Assembly (NCBI GenBank): GCA_031253875.1 | Contig: JAIRVN010000061.1 | Coordinates: 1 to 5,647, forward strand | DNA: 5,647 bases | Reading direction: 5' to 3' | Source of the DNA: Deltaproteobacteria bacterium | GTDB lineage: Bacteria > Desulfobacterota > Desulfovibrionia > Desulfovibrionales > Desulfovibrionaceae | Part shown: positions 1 to 5,647 of the stretch, one piece after another | How positions within the stretch are numbered: position 1 is the stretch's first letter | Layout of the letters: each line of letters begins with the position of its first letter | Made by a program: the position numbers and the translations under genes | Notes under the pieces: generated by a model | What the model saw: only the letters and a program-made list of their open reading frames with translations | What the model was told of the DNA's origin: nothing | The model's database searches: none

Positions 1-840
1 TATTTCATCCGGGCGCGCAGGGGGGTGCGGGCCGCCGCCCCTGTGCAGTCCTGCCTGTTCATCAAGGGGTCGGGCACGGGGCAAAACGTGCATAATATCG
101 TGGTGGTGGAAGAAAGTGCGGAACTGAACATTCTGGGCGGCTGCGCCACGGCGCACGGCACACGCGAAGTCGCACACCTCGGCATGACGGAATTCTTTAT
201 CGAACGCGGCGGCAAACTCTCTTTCACCATGATCCATAACTGGGGCGAGGAGGCTGCCGTACGCCCGCGTTCCATCGGCGTCATCAAGGAAAACGCCGTT
301 TTCCTGAACAACTACATTCTATTGAAGCCGGTCGCCAATTTGCAGATGTATCCCGCCATCACTCTCCAGGGCCGCGGGGCCGTAGCCCGTTTCAATTCGG
401 TCATTCTCGCGCCTCCCGGCTCCCATGTGGATTCAGGCAACCGTATTCAACTGGATGCCCCGGACACGCGCGCGGAAATCATCGCCCGCACCCTGACCAC
501 CGGCGGCACCATCATCAATCGGGGTTTCATCGGCGCAAGCGCCGTGCCGGCGCGCGGACACCTTGAGTGTAAAGGCCTTATTCTCGGTCAGGGCCGCATC
601 CACGCCATTCCGGAACTTGATGCCGCAGTCGATGGCGTGGAGCTTTCGCATGAAGCGGCCGTGGGCAAGATTGCGCAGGAGGAAATCGAGTACCTCATGG
701 CGCGCGGCCTTGATGAAGACGAAGCCACCGCCACCATCGTGCGCGGATTTCTGAACGTCGATATCATGGGCCTGCCCGCGGCGCTCAAGGCCGCTATCGA
801 CGAACAGCTTGAAGTGCTCAATACATCAAACGCCATGTAG
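1..840 (+). CDS. sufB: SufB/SufD-family Fe-S cluster assembly scaffold protein, 5'-truncated by the window edge
   Basis: This is the C-terminal 279 residues of a SufB/SufD-family protein. The family forms the beta-helix scaffold that works with the ATPase SufC in the cytoplasm to build Fe-S clusters. The frame is open from base 1 to the TAG at 838-840. The GTG at 25 is probably not the start, because beta-helix-like sequence (ending in PVQSC) already runs through it. Recognisable pieces are HLGMTEFFIERGGKLSFTMI, the TGGTIINRGFIG stretch, ECKGLILG, LSHEAAVGKI and the C-terminal helical segment YLMARGLDEDEA. The Cys at 568-570 appears to align with the E. coli SufB scaffold Cys405. The His-Glu at 649-654 falls where SufB has His433-Glu434 and SufD has His360. 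These alignments are from memory. One protein carrying both suggests a SufBC-only (minimal SUF) system, but sufC is not in the window. SufD is the alternative name. The family call is secure; the subunit name is less so. Confidence 0.9.
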   Translation, partial: YFIRARRGVRAAAPVQSCLFIKGSGTGQNVHNIVVVEESAELNILGGCATAHGTREVAHLGMTEFFIERGGKLSFTMIHNWGEEAAVRPRSIGVIKENAVFLNNYILLKPVANLQMYPAITLQGRGAVARFNSVILAPPGSHVDSGNRIQLDAPDTRAEIIARTLTTGGTIINRGFIGASAVPARGHLECKGLILGQGRIHAIPELDAAVDGVELSHEAAVGKIAQEEIEYLMARGLDEDEATATIVRGFLNVDIMGLPAALKAAIDEQLEVLNTSNAM

Positions 841-888
841 CATAGTTTCGGCAAGACGGCATGGAAGGTCGCGCTTGGAGCAGCATCC
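841..888. other. Convergent intergenic gap without a recognisable terminator
   Basis: Only 48 bases separate the sufB stop from the infB stop on the opposite strand. I see no GC-rich hairpin followed by a T-run on either strand. The only inverted match is a weak CCATG/CATGG pair (one arm inside the end of sufB) with a loop of about 22 bases. Transcripts from both sides may therefore overlap at their 3' ends, or end by Rho or further inside the opposing gene. Confidence 0.5.
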
Positions 889-3800
889 CTAAAGTGTAGC
901 CGCTTCTTCAACCATTTCAAATGCTTCAACAATATCGCCTATTTTGATATCATTGAAGTTTTCCAAGCCCACACCGCATTCATACCCTTTGAGCACTTCG
1001 CGCACGTCATCCTTGAAACGCTTCAGCGAGGAAATCCTGCCGGTATAGACTACCACGCCGTCGCGCAGCAGGCGCACGCCCGCGTTGCGCACGATCTTTC
1101 CGTCCGCCACGTGGCTACCCGCGATGACTCCGGCTTTGGGTACGCTGAAGGTCTGGCGCACTTCCACCTGGCCGAGGTAAACTTCGCGCTGTACGGGCGC
1201 GAGCAGCCCCTGCATGGCGCTTTTGATGTCCTCGACCAGTTTGTAGATGATGTCGTAAAAGCGGATATCCACATTTTCTCGTTCCGCCACTTCCTTGATC
1301 TTGGCTGTGGGCCGCACGTTAAAGCCGATGACGATCGCCTGGGAGGCCGAAGCCAGCAGGATATCGGATTCGGAGATCGCTCCCGCGCCGCCGTGGATGA
1401 CGCTGATACGCACCTTGTCCGTACTCTGTTTATTCAGGGCCTCGACAATGGCTTCAAGCGAACCTTGGACGTCAGCTTTGACAAGCAGGTTGAGCGTCAG
1501 GGCTTCTTGGTCGCTGGCCCGGCGCGACAGGAAGGTTTCCAGGGTGACCTTGGATTCCTTGGCCAGATCACGCTCACGCTGCTTGATGGCGCGGGCGTCG
1601 GCAATGCGGCGGGCCAATTTTTCATCCGCCACACACACGAATTCCTCACCTGCTTCGGGCACACCTTCAAACCCTTGTACTTCCACGGGAATAGCCGGAC
1701 CAGCCTCTTTGACCTTTTTGCCCTGATCGTTGAATAAAGCGCGCACACGACCGGAGAATACGCCGCATACGAAGTTGTCGCCCTGGCGCAGGGTGCCTTC
1801 CTGGATAAGCACAGTCGCTACAGGTCCGCGTCCCTTGTCCAATTTGGCTTCCACGATATGACCACGCGCGGCTTTATCGGGATTGGCCTTGAGTTCCATG
1901 ATTTCCGCCTGCAAAGCGATGAGTTCGAGCAGTTCATCCAGACCCTGACGGGTTTTGGCGGATACATGCGCCGTCACGGTATCACCGCCCCAGGACTCGG
2001 CCTGCAGGCTGAGTTCGGCCAGTTCGCGCAACACGCGATCAGGATCGGCCGCGGGTTTGTCAATTTTGTTCACCGCCACCATGATGGGCACACCTGCGGC
2101 TTTGGCGTGGTTTATCGCTTCTCGGGTCTGCTCCATCACCCCGTCGTCGGCGGCGACAACCAGCACCACGATGTCGGTCACCTGGGCGCCGCGCGCGCGC
2201 ATGGCGGTGAACGCCTCATGTCCGGGCGTATCCAGAAACACGATATCGCCGCGCTTGGTTTTCACATGGTACGCGCCGATATGCTGGGTAATGCCGCCTG
2301 CTTCGCCGCTCGCCACGCTGGATTTGCGAATGGCGTCAAGCAGGGAGGTTTTGCCGTGATCGACGTGGCCCATAATGGTCACCACAGGAGGACGGAACTT
2401 CAACTGTTCAGGTGTATCCGCTTCCGCAGGCAGCAGATAATCGTTTTCGGAAAAGCCCGCCTTTTCCACTTCATAGTCGAATTCCGCCGCCACAAGAGCG
2501 GCTGTCTCGAGATCCAGCGACTGATTGATGGTGGCCATCACCCCGAGTCCGAACAGCACTTTGATGATTTCATTGGCCTTTATGCCCATCTGGTGCGCCA
2601 TATCACTCACTCTGATAGCGTCCGTCACGCGGATCTTGCGTTTTACAGCCTTGAGCGGCTGGGTCGCCACGGGACGGATTTCTTTGCCGCCCTTGCGACG
2701 GCGGCCACGATTCAGACGCGGGGCATCATCGTCCTCATGGTGGCGTCCAGGCCCATCCTGCTGAAAATCGACCGTCCTGCGGCCCTTCATGCGTTTTTTC
2801 TTGCTCAGACCGTCACGACCCTCATTCTCGCCGGGAAGCACAGCGCCGGTACCACCGGGACCGCCGGGACCGCCGGGACGTGAGCCACCGGGACCGCCGG
2901 GACGTGAGCCGGCGGGACGGGGGCCGGCGGTGGGAGGCATACCGGGACGAGGCGGACGTGCCGCGCTGTCGCGGCTTTCCGCCGGACGCCGCGCCGCGCC
3001 GGGCATAGGCCGGGAAATAACGCGCACTTGCGGTGTGACGGGTTCCGGACGCTTTTTTCTTCTGCCGCGGGACGCGTCTCCTTCCTGATCTTCGCCGTCA
3101 TCCGCAGGGAAAAGGGAATCCTGTCGTTTACGCAATTCAGACGGAGCACGTTGGGGCAAGGTGGGCGCCGAGGAACCTTCGGGCAGCGCCGAAGCGTCCG
3201 GTATCGCGCGCATGGCGCGCGGCGCGGGACTTTCTTCTGCCGCGGGAACGAAGGCGGACACGCTTTCCCCGGCATCAGGCGCAGGCGCTGTGCGCGTTTT
3301 CTGCGACACGGAATCTTGAAGTCCGGCATGCACAGCAGCGGACGCTCCTGTTTTTTGAGGGGCAGGGGCTTTTGCGCGCACAGCTTCCGCTTTCGGCGGG
3401 GTAGCGGAAGGTAGCTGGATGATCCGTGCGCTCGGCGTTGCCGGGCGCGGAGATCGGGATTTTGCGGTCTTTTGCGCGCTTTTCGCGGCAACGGTTTCCT
3501 GGCCGGGAACAGCGCGGTCAGATGCGTCCGGCGCGGGCGCTTCCTTTGCAGGTGCTTCCTTTGCCGTTTTCGATGTTTTGGGCTGCGGCGTTTTCTTCTC
3601 GGCAAGATCTTCCGACGCCGCACGCTCCACAGGAGCAGCGGCAGGCAAGGCAGCGGCTTCGGCAGGCGCTTCCGCGCGGCGGCGTCGCACAATCACGCCG
3701 GGCTGGATTTCCCGTCGGGTCACCGCGTCAGCTTCGCCGGGCGTAAAACGCCGACGCACACGCTGTACATCTTCCGCACCGAGAGAACTCACAGTGCTTT

Positions 3801-3900
3801 TGGCCGGGATATCAAGCTCGCGTAGCGCATGGAGCATATCCTGCGTCGCCACGCCGAGTTCCGCAGCCAAATCTTTCACCTTCATTTTGACGTCACTCAT
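889..3900 (-). CDS. infB: Translation initiation factor IF-2
   Basis: IF2 is the GTPase that brings fMet-tRNA to the 30S subunit and promotes 50S joining. The protein is 1003 residues, longer than the 890 of E. coli. Domains in order: a first IF2_N module (about 6-53, [11 protein letters not shown]); a long Ala/Pro/Lys-rich linker (54-415) with a Gly/Pro tract at 331-352 and basic patches; a second IF2_N module (422-476); the G domain (about 502-669); domain II (679-770); domain III (800-895, [14 protein letters not shown]); and the C-terminal tRNA-binding domain (904-1000). The GTPase motifs are intact: GHVDHGKT (511-518), [10 protein letters not shown] (535-544), DTPGHE (557-562), NKID (611-614) and SAK (647-649). 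The ATG at 3898-3900 is chosen because GAGAAGGGG lies 9 bases upstream; the open frame extends 11 codons further to a TTG whose codons would include that Shine-Dalgarno. It is the last gene of the rimP-nusA-ylxR-infB cluster, 63 bases after ylxR. Confidence 0.98.
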   Translation of the reverse strand: MSDVKMKVKDLAAELGVATQDMLHALRELDIPAKSTVSSLGAEDVQRVRRRFTPGEADAVTRREIQPGVIVRRRRAEAPAEAAALPAAAPVERAASEDLAEKKTPQPKTSKTAKEAPAKEAPAPDASDRAVPGQETVAAKSAQKTAKSRSPRPATPSARIIQLPSATPPKAEAVRAKAPAPQKTGASAAVHAGLQDSVSQKTRTAPAPDAGESVSAFVPAAEESPAPRAMRAIPDASALPEGSSAPTLPQRAPSELRKRQDSLFPADDGEDQEGDASRGRRKKRPEPVTPQVRVISRPMPGAARRPAESRDSAARPPRPGMPPTAGPRPAGSRPGGPGGSRPGGPGGPGGTGAVLPGENEGRDGLSKKKRMKGRRTVDFQQDGPGRHHEDDDAPRLNRGRRRKGGKEIRPVATQPLKAVKRKIRVTDAIRVSDMAHQMGIKANEIIKVLFGLGVMATINQSLDLETAALVAAEFDYEVEKAGFSENDYLLPAEADTPEQLKFRPPVVTIMGHVDHGKTSLLDAIRKSSVASGEAGGITQHIGAYHVKTKRGDIVFLDTPGHEAFTAMRARGAQVTDIVVLVVAADDGVMEQTREAINHAKAAGVPIMVAVNKIDKPAADPDRVLRELAELSLQAESWGGDTVTAHVSAKTRQGLDELLELIALQAEIMELKANPDKAARGHIVEAKLDKGRGPVATVLIQEGTLRQGDNFVCGVFSGRVRALFNDQGKKVKEAGPAIPVEVQGFEGVPEAGEEFVCVADEKLARRIADARAIKQRERDLAKESKVTLETFLSRRASDQEALTLNLLVKADVQGSLEAIVEALNKQSTDKVRISVIHGGAGAISESDILLASASQAIVIGFNVRPTAKIKEVAERENVDIRFYDIIYKLVEDIKSAMQGLLAPVQREVYLGQVEVRQTFSVPKAGVIAGSHVADGKIVRNAGVRLLRDGVVVYTGRISSLKRFKDDVREVLKGYECGVGLENFNDIKIGDIVEAFEMVEEAATL
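2854..2925. repeat. In-frame tandem repeat encoding the Gly/Pro tract of the IF2 linker
   Basis: Two adjacent 24-base units (2863-2886 and 2887-2910) differ only at their first base. Each is built from 9-base units of the form rccgggacs followed by tgagcc. Another 9-base unit precedes them (2854-2862) and a decayed copy follows (2911-2925). On the coding strand the 24-base units give two copies of SRPGGPGG, followed by PGG. The period is a multiple of three, so gain or loss of units would lengthen or shorten the linker without breaking infB. Replication slippage is the likely origin. Confidence 0.8.
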
Positions 3901-3909
3901 GCAATCATA

Positions 3910-3918
3910 CCCCTTCTC
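3910..3918 (-). promoter_or_regulatory. Shine-Dalgarno of infB, decides the start
   Basis: On the minus strand GAGAAGGGG ends 9 bases before the ATG at 3898-3900. This supports that ATG over the upstream in-frame TTG at 3931-3933 and over the internal ATG five codons downstream. Confidence 0.8.
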
Positions 3919-3963
3919 AAACTGGCAGCTCAAAAACCAGGAAACCCTCAGCGTCGGAAATGC

Positions 3964-4197
3964 TCATCCCTGGCGCTGCGCGGAAAATGAACCCTTGTTC
4001 CTGCGTCCGCTCGTCTTGCCCCGGACGAAGCGTTCGCGGCAGCCCGGATCAGCGCACAAGTACCAGCCTCTACCGGCTTGCGTCTGATCGTCATCCGGCA
4101 TCCAGCCTCCTTGCGGGGAACGCGTATGCCGCAACAAACGCGCTTTCGGAAAACGCCGCCGGCACACGGCGCACATGCGCACGGGCGTATTGGACAT
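3964..4197 (-). CDS. ylxR: YlxR family (DUF448) RNA-binding protein
   Basis: This small basic protein of 77 residues has the YlxR signature: CAVCRRRF near the N-terminus (CxxC at 9-12), the LLRHT segment, and GRGWYLC followed by a Cys (C48 and C53), with a basic tail. The family is commonly encoded between nusA and infB, as here. In Bacillus subtilis YlxR (RnpM) has been reported to bind the RNase P RNA and modulate its activity, and it has also been described as a nucleoid-associated regulator; the role in this lineage is inferred. The four cysteines could bind a metal, but this is not shown. The ATG at 4195-4197 lies three bases after the nusA stop, with GAAGGGG placed 8 bases upstream. A different minus-strand frame over the same bases (3948-4217) is a shadow. 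Confidence 0.93.
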   Translation of the reverse strand: MSNTPVRMCAVCRRRFPKARLLRHTRSPQGGWMPDDDQTQAGRGWYLCADPGCRERFVRGKTSGRRNKGSFSAQRQG

Positions 4198-4200
4198 GTT

Positions 4201-5463
4201 CTATTCCCCTTCGGCATCCGCCACGTCTTCCACGACAGGCGCCAGGAAGTTGATGGCTGAACGCAAATCCGCGATACGCATGCGCGAAATGTTCAAGGCC
4301 TGTTCCAGTTCCTCGTCGCTGGCGGCGCGCAGCTTGTCCAGGCTGGAATAGCCCGCTGCGAGCAAATTTTCTATGGACACTTCCGCCACGCTCGCCACCT
4401 GCTCCAGGCCTCTGCCGATGGCATTGGCTTCGTGGTAGCGGGTTTCGGTAAAGATATCGACTTTCCAGCCCAAAAGCTTGGCCGCAAGCTTCACGTTCTG
4501 GCCCTTGCGGCCGATGGCGTTGGTGAGTTGATCGTCGGGCACGATGACTTCAAGCAGGTTTTCCTCTTCATCCACGATGATGCGGGACACCAGGGCAGGA
4601 GCGAGAGCGTTGCGGGCATATGCGGCAATTTCCGGGTTCCAGACAACGATGTCGATACGTTCGCCGCGCAGTTCCTGCACGATATTCTGGATCCGCGAAC
4701 CACGCACGCCCACGCATGCGCCCACGGGATCCACATCGCGCTCACGTGACAACACCGCCACCTTGGCGCGGGATCCGGGATCGCGGGACACGCCCATGAT
4801 CTGCACCGTGTTGTCGTCCACCTCGGGCACTTCGCGGCGGAACAAAGCCGCCATATAGTCGCGGTGCGCGCGGGAGATCAGCACCTGCGGGCCGCGTCCC
4901 TCCTTGCGCACATCAATGATCAGAGCCTGTACGCGGTCTCCGCGTTTGTAATGCTCGCGGGGAATCTGCTCCTCCTTGGGCAACAGCGCCTCAGTACGGC
5001 CGAGATTGATGATCCAGCCGCCCTTGTCGCGGCGCTGCACGATGCCGCTGACGATTTCACCCAGGCGATCCTTGTACTCCTCGTAGATGATTTCCTGCTC
5101 GGCGTCGCGCATGCGCTGGATGATGACCTGCTTGGCAGACTGCGCCGCAATGCGGCCAAGATCCTCGACCTTGACGCGAAAGCCCATTTCGTCGTCCAGT
5201 TGCACGCTGGGATCGTGCGTCTGGGCTTCTTTGAGAGAAATCTCCGAAACGGCGTCCCGAACCTTTGCCACCACAACCTTGAACTGGTAGACGTCGATAT
5301 CGCCTGTTTCATCATTGTAGCTGACCTCCACATCCATTTCATCGCCATACTTGCGCAGCACCGAGGTGCGCACGGCTTCTTCTAGGGTATCGATCAGCAT
5401 GCCGCGATCAAGACCTTTGTCCTTGCTGATCTGATCAATGGCTTTTTTGAGTTCCAGATTCAT
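4201..5463 (-). CDS. nusA: Transcription termination/antitermination factor NusA
   Basis: NusA binds RNA polymerase and nascent RNA, prolongs pauses, and takes part in intrinsic termination and in antitermination of rRNA operons. The protein is 420 residues. The N-terminal RNA polymerase-binding domain spans about 1-135 (starting MNLELKKAID), followed by S1 (about 136-200, with GEIVSGIVQR and WIINLGRTEALLP). Two KH domains come next: the segment VSRDPGSRAKVAV at 225-237, KH1 GVRGSRIQNIVQEL at 252-265, and KH2 IGRKGQNVKLAAKLLGW at 317-333. One helix-hairpin-helix-like C-terminal module (about 350-409) and an acidic tail complete it. This length is between the short Bacillus form (about 370) and the E. 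coli form (495, two acidic repeats). The ATG at 5461-5463 is preferred to the in-frame start at 5496 because TGGAGG lies 7 bases upstream. It follows rimP by 57 bases and almost touches ylxR. Confidence 0.98.
   Translation of the reverse strand: MNLELKKAIDQISKDKGLDRGMLIDTLEEAVRTSVLRKYGDEMDVEVSYNDETGDIDVYQFKVVVAKVRDAVSEISLKEAQTHDPSVQLDDEMGFRVKVEDLGRIAAQSAKQVIIQRMRDAEQEIIYEEYKDRLGEIVSGIVQRRDKGGWIINLGRTEALLPKEEQIPREHYKRGDRVQALIIDVRKEGRGPQVLISRAHRDYMAALFRREVPEVDDNTVQIMGVSRDPGSRAKVAVLSRERDVDPVGACVGVRGSRIQNIVQELRGERIDIVVWNPEIAAYARNALAPALVSRIIVDEEENLLEVIVPDDQLTNAIGRKGQNVKLAAKLLGWKVDIFTETRYHEANAIGRGLEQVASVAEVSIENLLAAGYSSLDKLRAASDEELEQALNISRMRIADLRSAINFLAPVVEDVADAEGE
4206..4212 (-). promoter_or_regulatory. 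Shine-Dalgarno of ylxR inside the end of nusA
   Basis: GAAGGGG on the minus strand overlaps the last nusA codons and lies 8 bases before the ylxR ATG. Ribosomes terminating on nusA would arrive at this site, so translational coupling is likely. Confidence 0.75.
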
Positions 5464-5470
5464 CTGCCTG

Positions 5471-5476
5471 CCTCCA
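5471..5476 (-). promoter_or_regulatory. Shine-Dalgarno of nusA, decides the start
   Basis: TGGAGG on the minus strand lies 7 bases before the ATG at 5461-5463. The 11 extra codons of the longer open frame would run through this site and through the upstream hairpin, so the shorter protein is favoured. Confidence 0.85.
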
Positions 5477-5487
5477 GTCCCGGGCTC

Positions 5488-5515
5488 TGCGGCCATCCCG
5501 CGCGGGAACGCCGCA
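5488..5515 (-). other. Hairpin in the rimP-nusA intergenic region
   Basis: A near-perfect inverted repeat is centred between 5501 and 5502. TGCGGC (5488-5493) pairs with GCCGCA (5510-5515) and TCCC (5496-5499) pairs with GGGA (5504-5507). The two stems are separated by a 2x2 internal loop and closed by a GCGC loop. No T-run follows on the minus strand, so it is not a classical intrinsic terminator. It ends 11 bases before the nusA Shine-Dalgarno. A role in RNA processing, stability or translational control is possible but is inference only. Confidence 0.55.
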
Positions 5516-5520
5516 AGGGC

Positions 5521-5646
5521 TCATTTTGATGTGGCATCCGTCTTGAGCGCGGATTTCTTTGTGCCGTTTTTTTCAGCATGTGCAAAAGGGAGTTCTGGCG
5601 CCAACACCGCCTTGCGCACATTATCCCAGCGTATTGACAACAGCGT
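5521..5646 (-). CDS. rimP: Ribosome maturation factor RimP, C-terminal end only
   Basis: An open frame enters from the right edge and ends at the TGA at 5521-5523, giving 41 residues. The visible start, TLLSIRWDNVRKAVLAPELPF, resembles the end of the RimP C-terminal SH3-like domain, where a pattern like I-x-K-A-x-L-x-P-E is typical. A Lys/Thr/Ser-rich tail of about 20 residues follows. RimP is needed for maturation of the 30S subunit. The call depends on this short motif plus position: rimP is the usual gene directly upstream of nusA in the same orientation. The rest of the gene lies beyond the window. Confidence 0.8.
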   Translation of the reverse strand, partial: TLLSIRWDNVRKAVLAPELPFAHAEKNGTKKSALKTDATSK

Positions 5647-5647
5647 G

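Noticed and set aside
835..877. Possible bidirectional terminator between sufB and infB
   Set aside because: Only a five-base CCATG/CATGG pair with a long loop is present, with no T-run on either side.
1858..2883. 341-codon open frame on the + strand opposite infB
   Set aside because: It lies wholly antisense to the intact and highly conserved infB frame. Its His/Gly-rich composition is what the reverse strand of a GC-rich gene gives, and it shows no recognisable domain.
2854..2925. CRISPR-like array
   Set aside because: The units are directly adjacent without spacers and lie in frame within infB, so this is a coding tandem repeat.
2805..3692. 295-codon open frame on the minus strand in another frame of infB
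   Set aside because: It is an Arg/Pro-rich out-of-frame reading of the repetitive IF2 linker; the infB frame is uninterrupted, so there is no frameshift to explain.
3901..3933. N-terminal extension of IF2 from the TTG at 3933
   Set aside because: The extra codons contain the Shine-Dalgarno for the ATG at 3900, and the extension does not resemble IF2 N-termini.
3419..4087. 222-codon open frame on the + strand across the infB start and ylxR
   Set aside because: It runs antisense through two supported genes and their Shine-Dalgarno region, is Ala/Ser/Arg-rich, and has no family signature.
4864..5385. 173-codon open frame on the + strand opposite nusA
   Set aside because: It is antisense to the conserved NusA N-terminal and S1 region, with no matching domain or ribosome binding site that I can see.

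Overview
This is a housekeeping region from a Gram-negative bacterium with moderately high GC. The best guess is Desulfovibrio or a close relative (Desulfovibrionaceae). That guess rests on the very long Ala/Pro/Lys-rich IF2, the gene order rimP-nusA-ylxR-infB, and a short SufB-type protein of the kind found in anaerobes with reduced SUF systems. The family assignment is inferred from protein character, not from a database search.

Layout: bases 1-840 (+ strand) hold the 3' part of a SufB/SufD-family Fe-S cluster assembly gene; its 5' end lies outside the window. A 48-base gap (841-888) separates it from a convergent minus-strand operon that fills the rest. In transcription order this operon is rimP (only its last 41 codons, 5521-5646), nusA (4201-5463), ylxR (3964-4197) and infB (889-3900). 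The nusA and infB starts are set by clear Shine-Dalgarno sequences and lie 33 bases inside the longest open frames. The ylxR Shine-Dalgarno lies in the last codons of nusA, which suggests translational coupling.

The operon links transcription and translation. RimP matures the 30S subunit, NusA controls RNA polymerase pausing, termination and antitermination, YlxR is a small RNA-binding-type protein (RnpM in Bacillus), and IF2 is the GTPase that places initiator tRNA on the ribosome. infB is the last gene of the cluster here: the rbfA/truB/rpsO genes that often follow it are replaced by the convergent suf gene.

I found no mobile element, CRISPR array, tRNA or rRNA gene, and no evidence of an undescribed system. 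The points most worth a second look are a strong non-terminator hairpin between rimP and nusA, an in-frame repeat coding a Gly/Pro tract in the IF2 linker, the Suf protein that carries the key residues of both SufB and SufD, and the break in synteny after infB. No gene-free stretch exceeds 300 bases.
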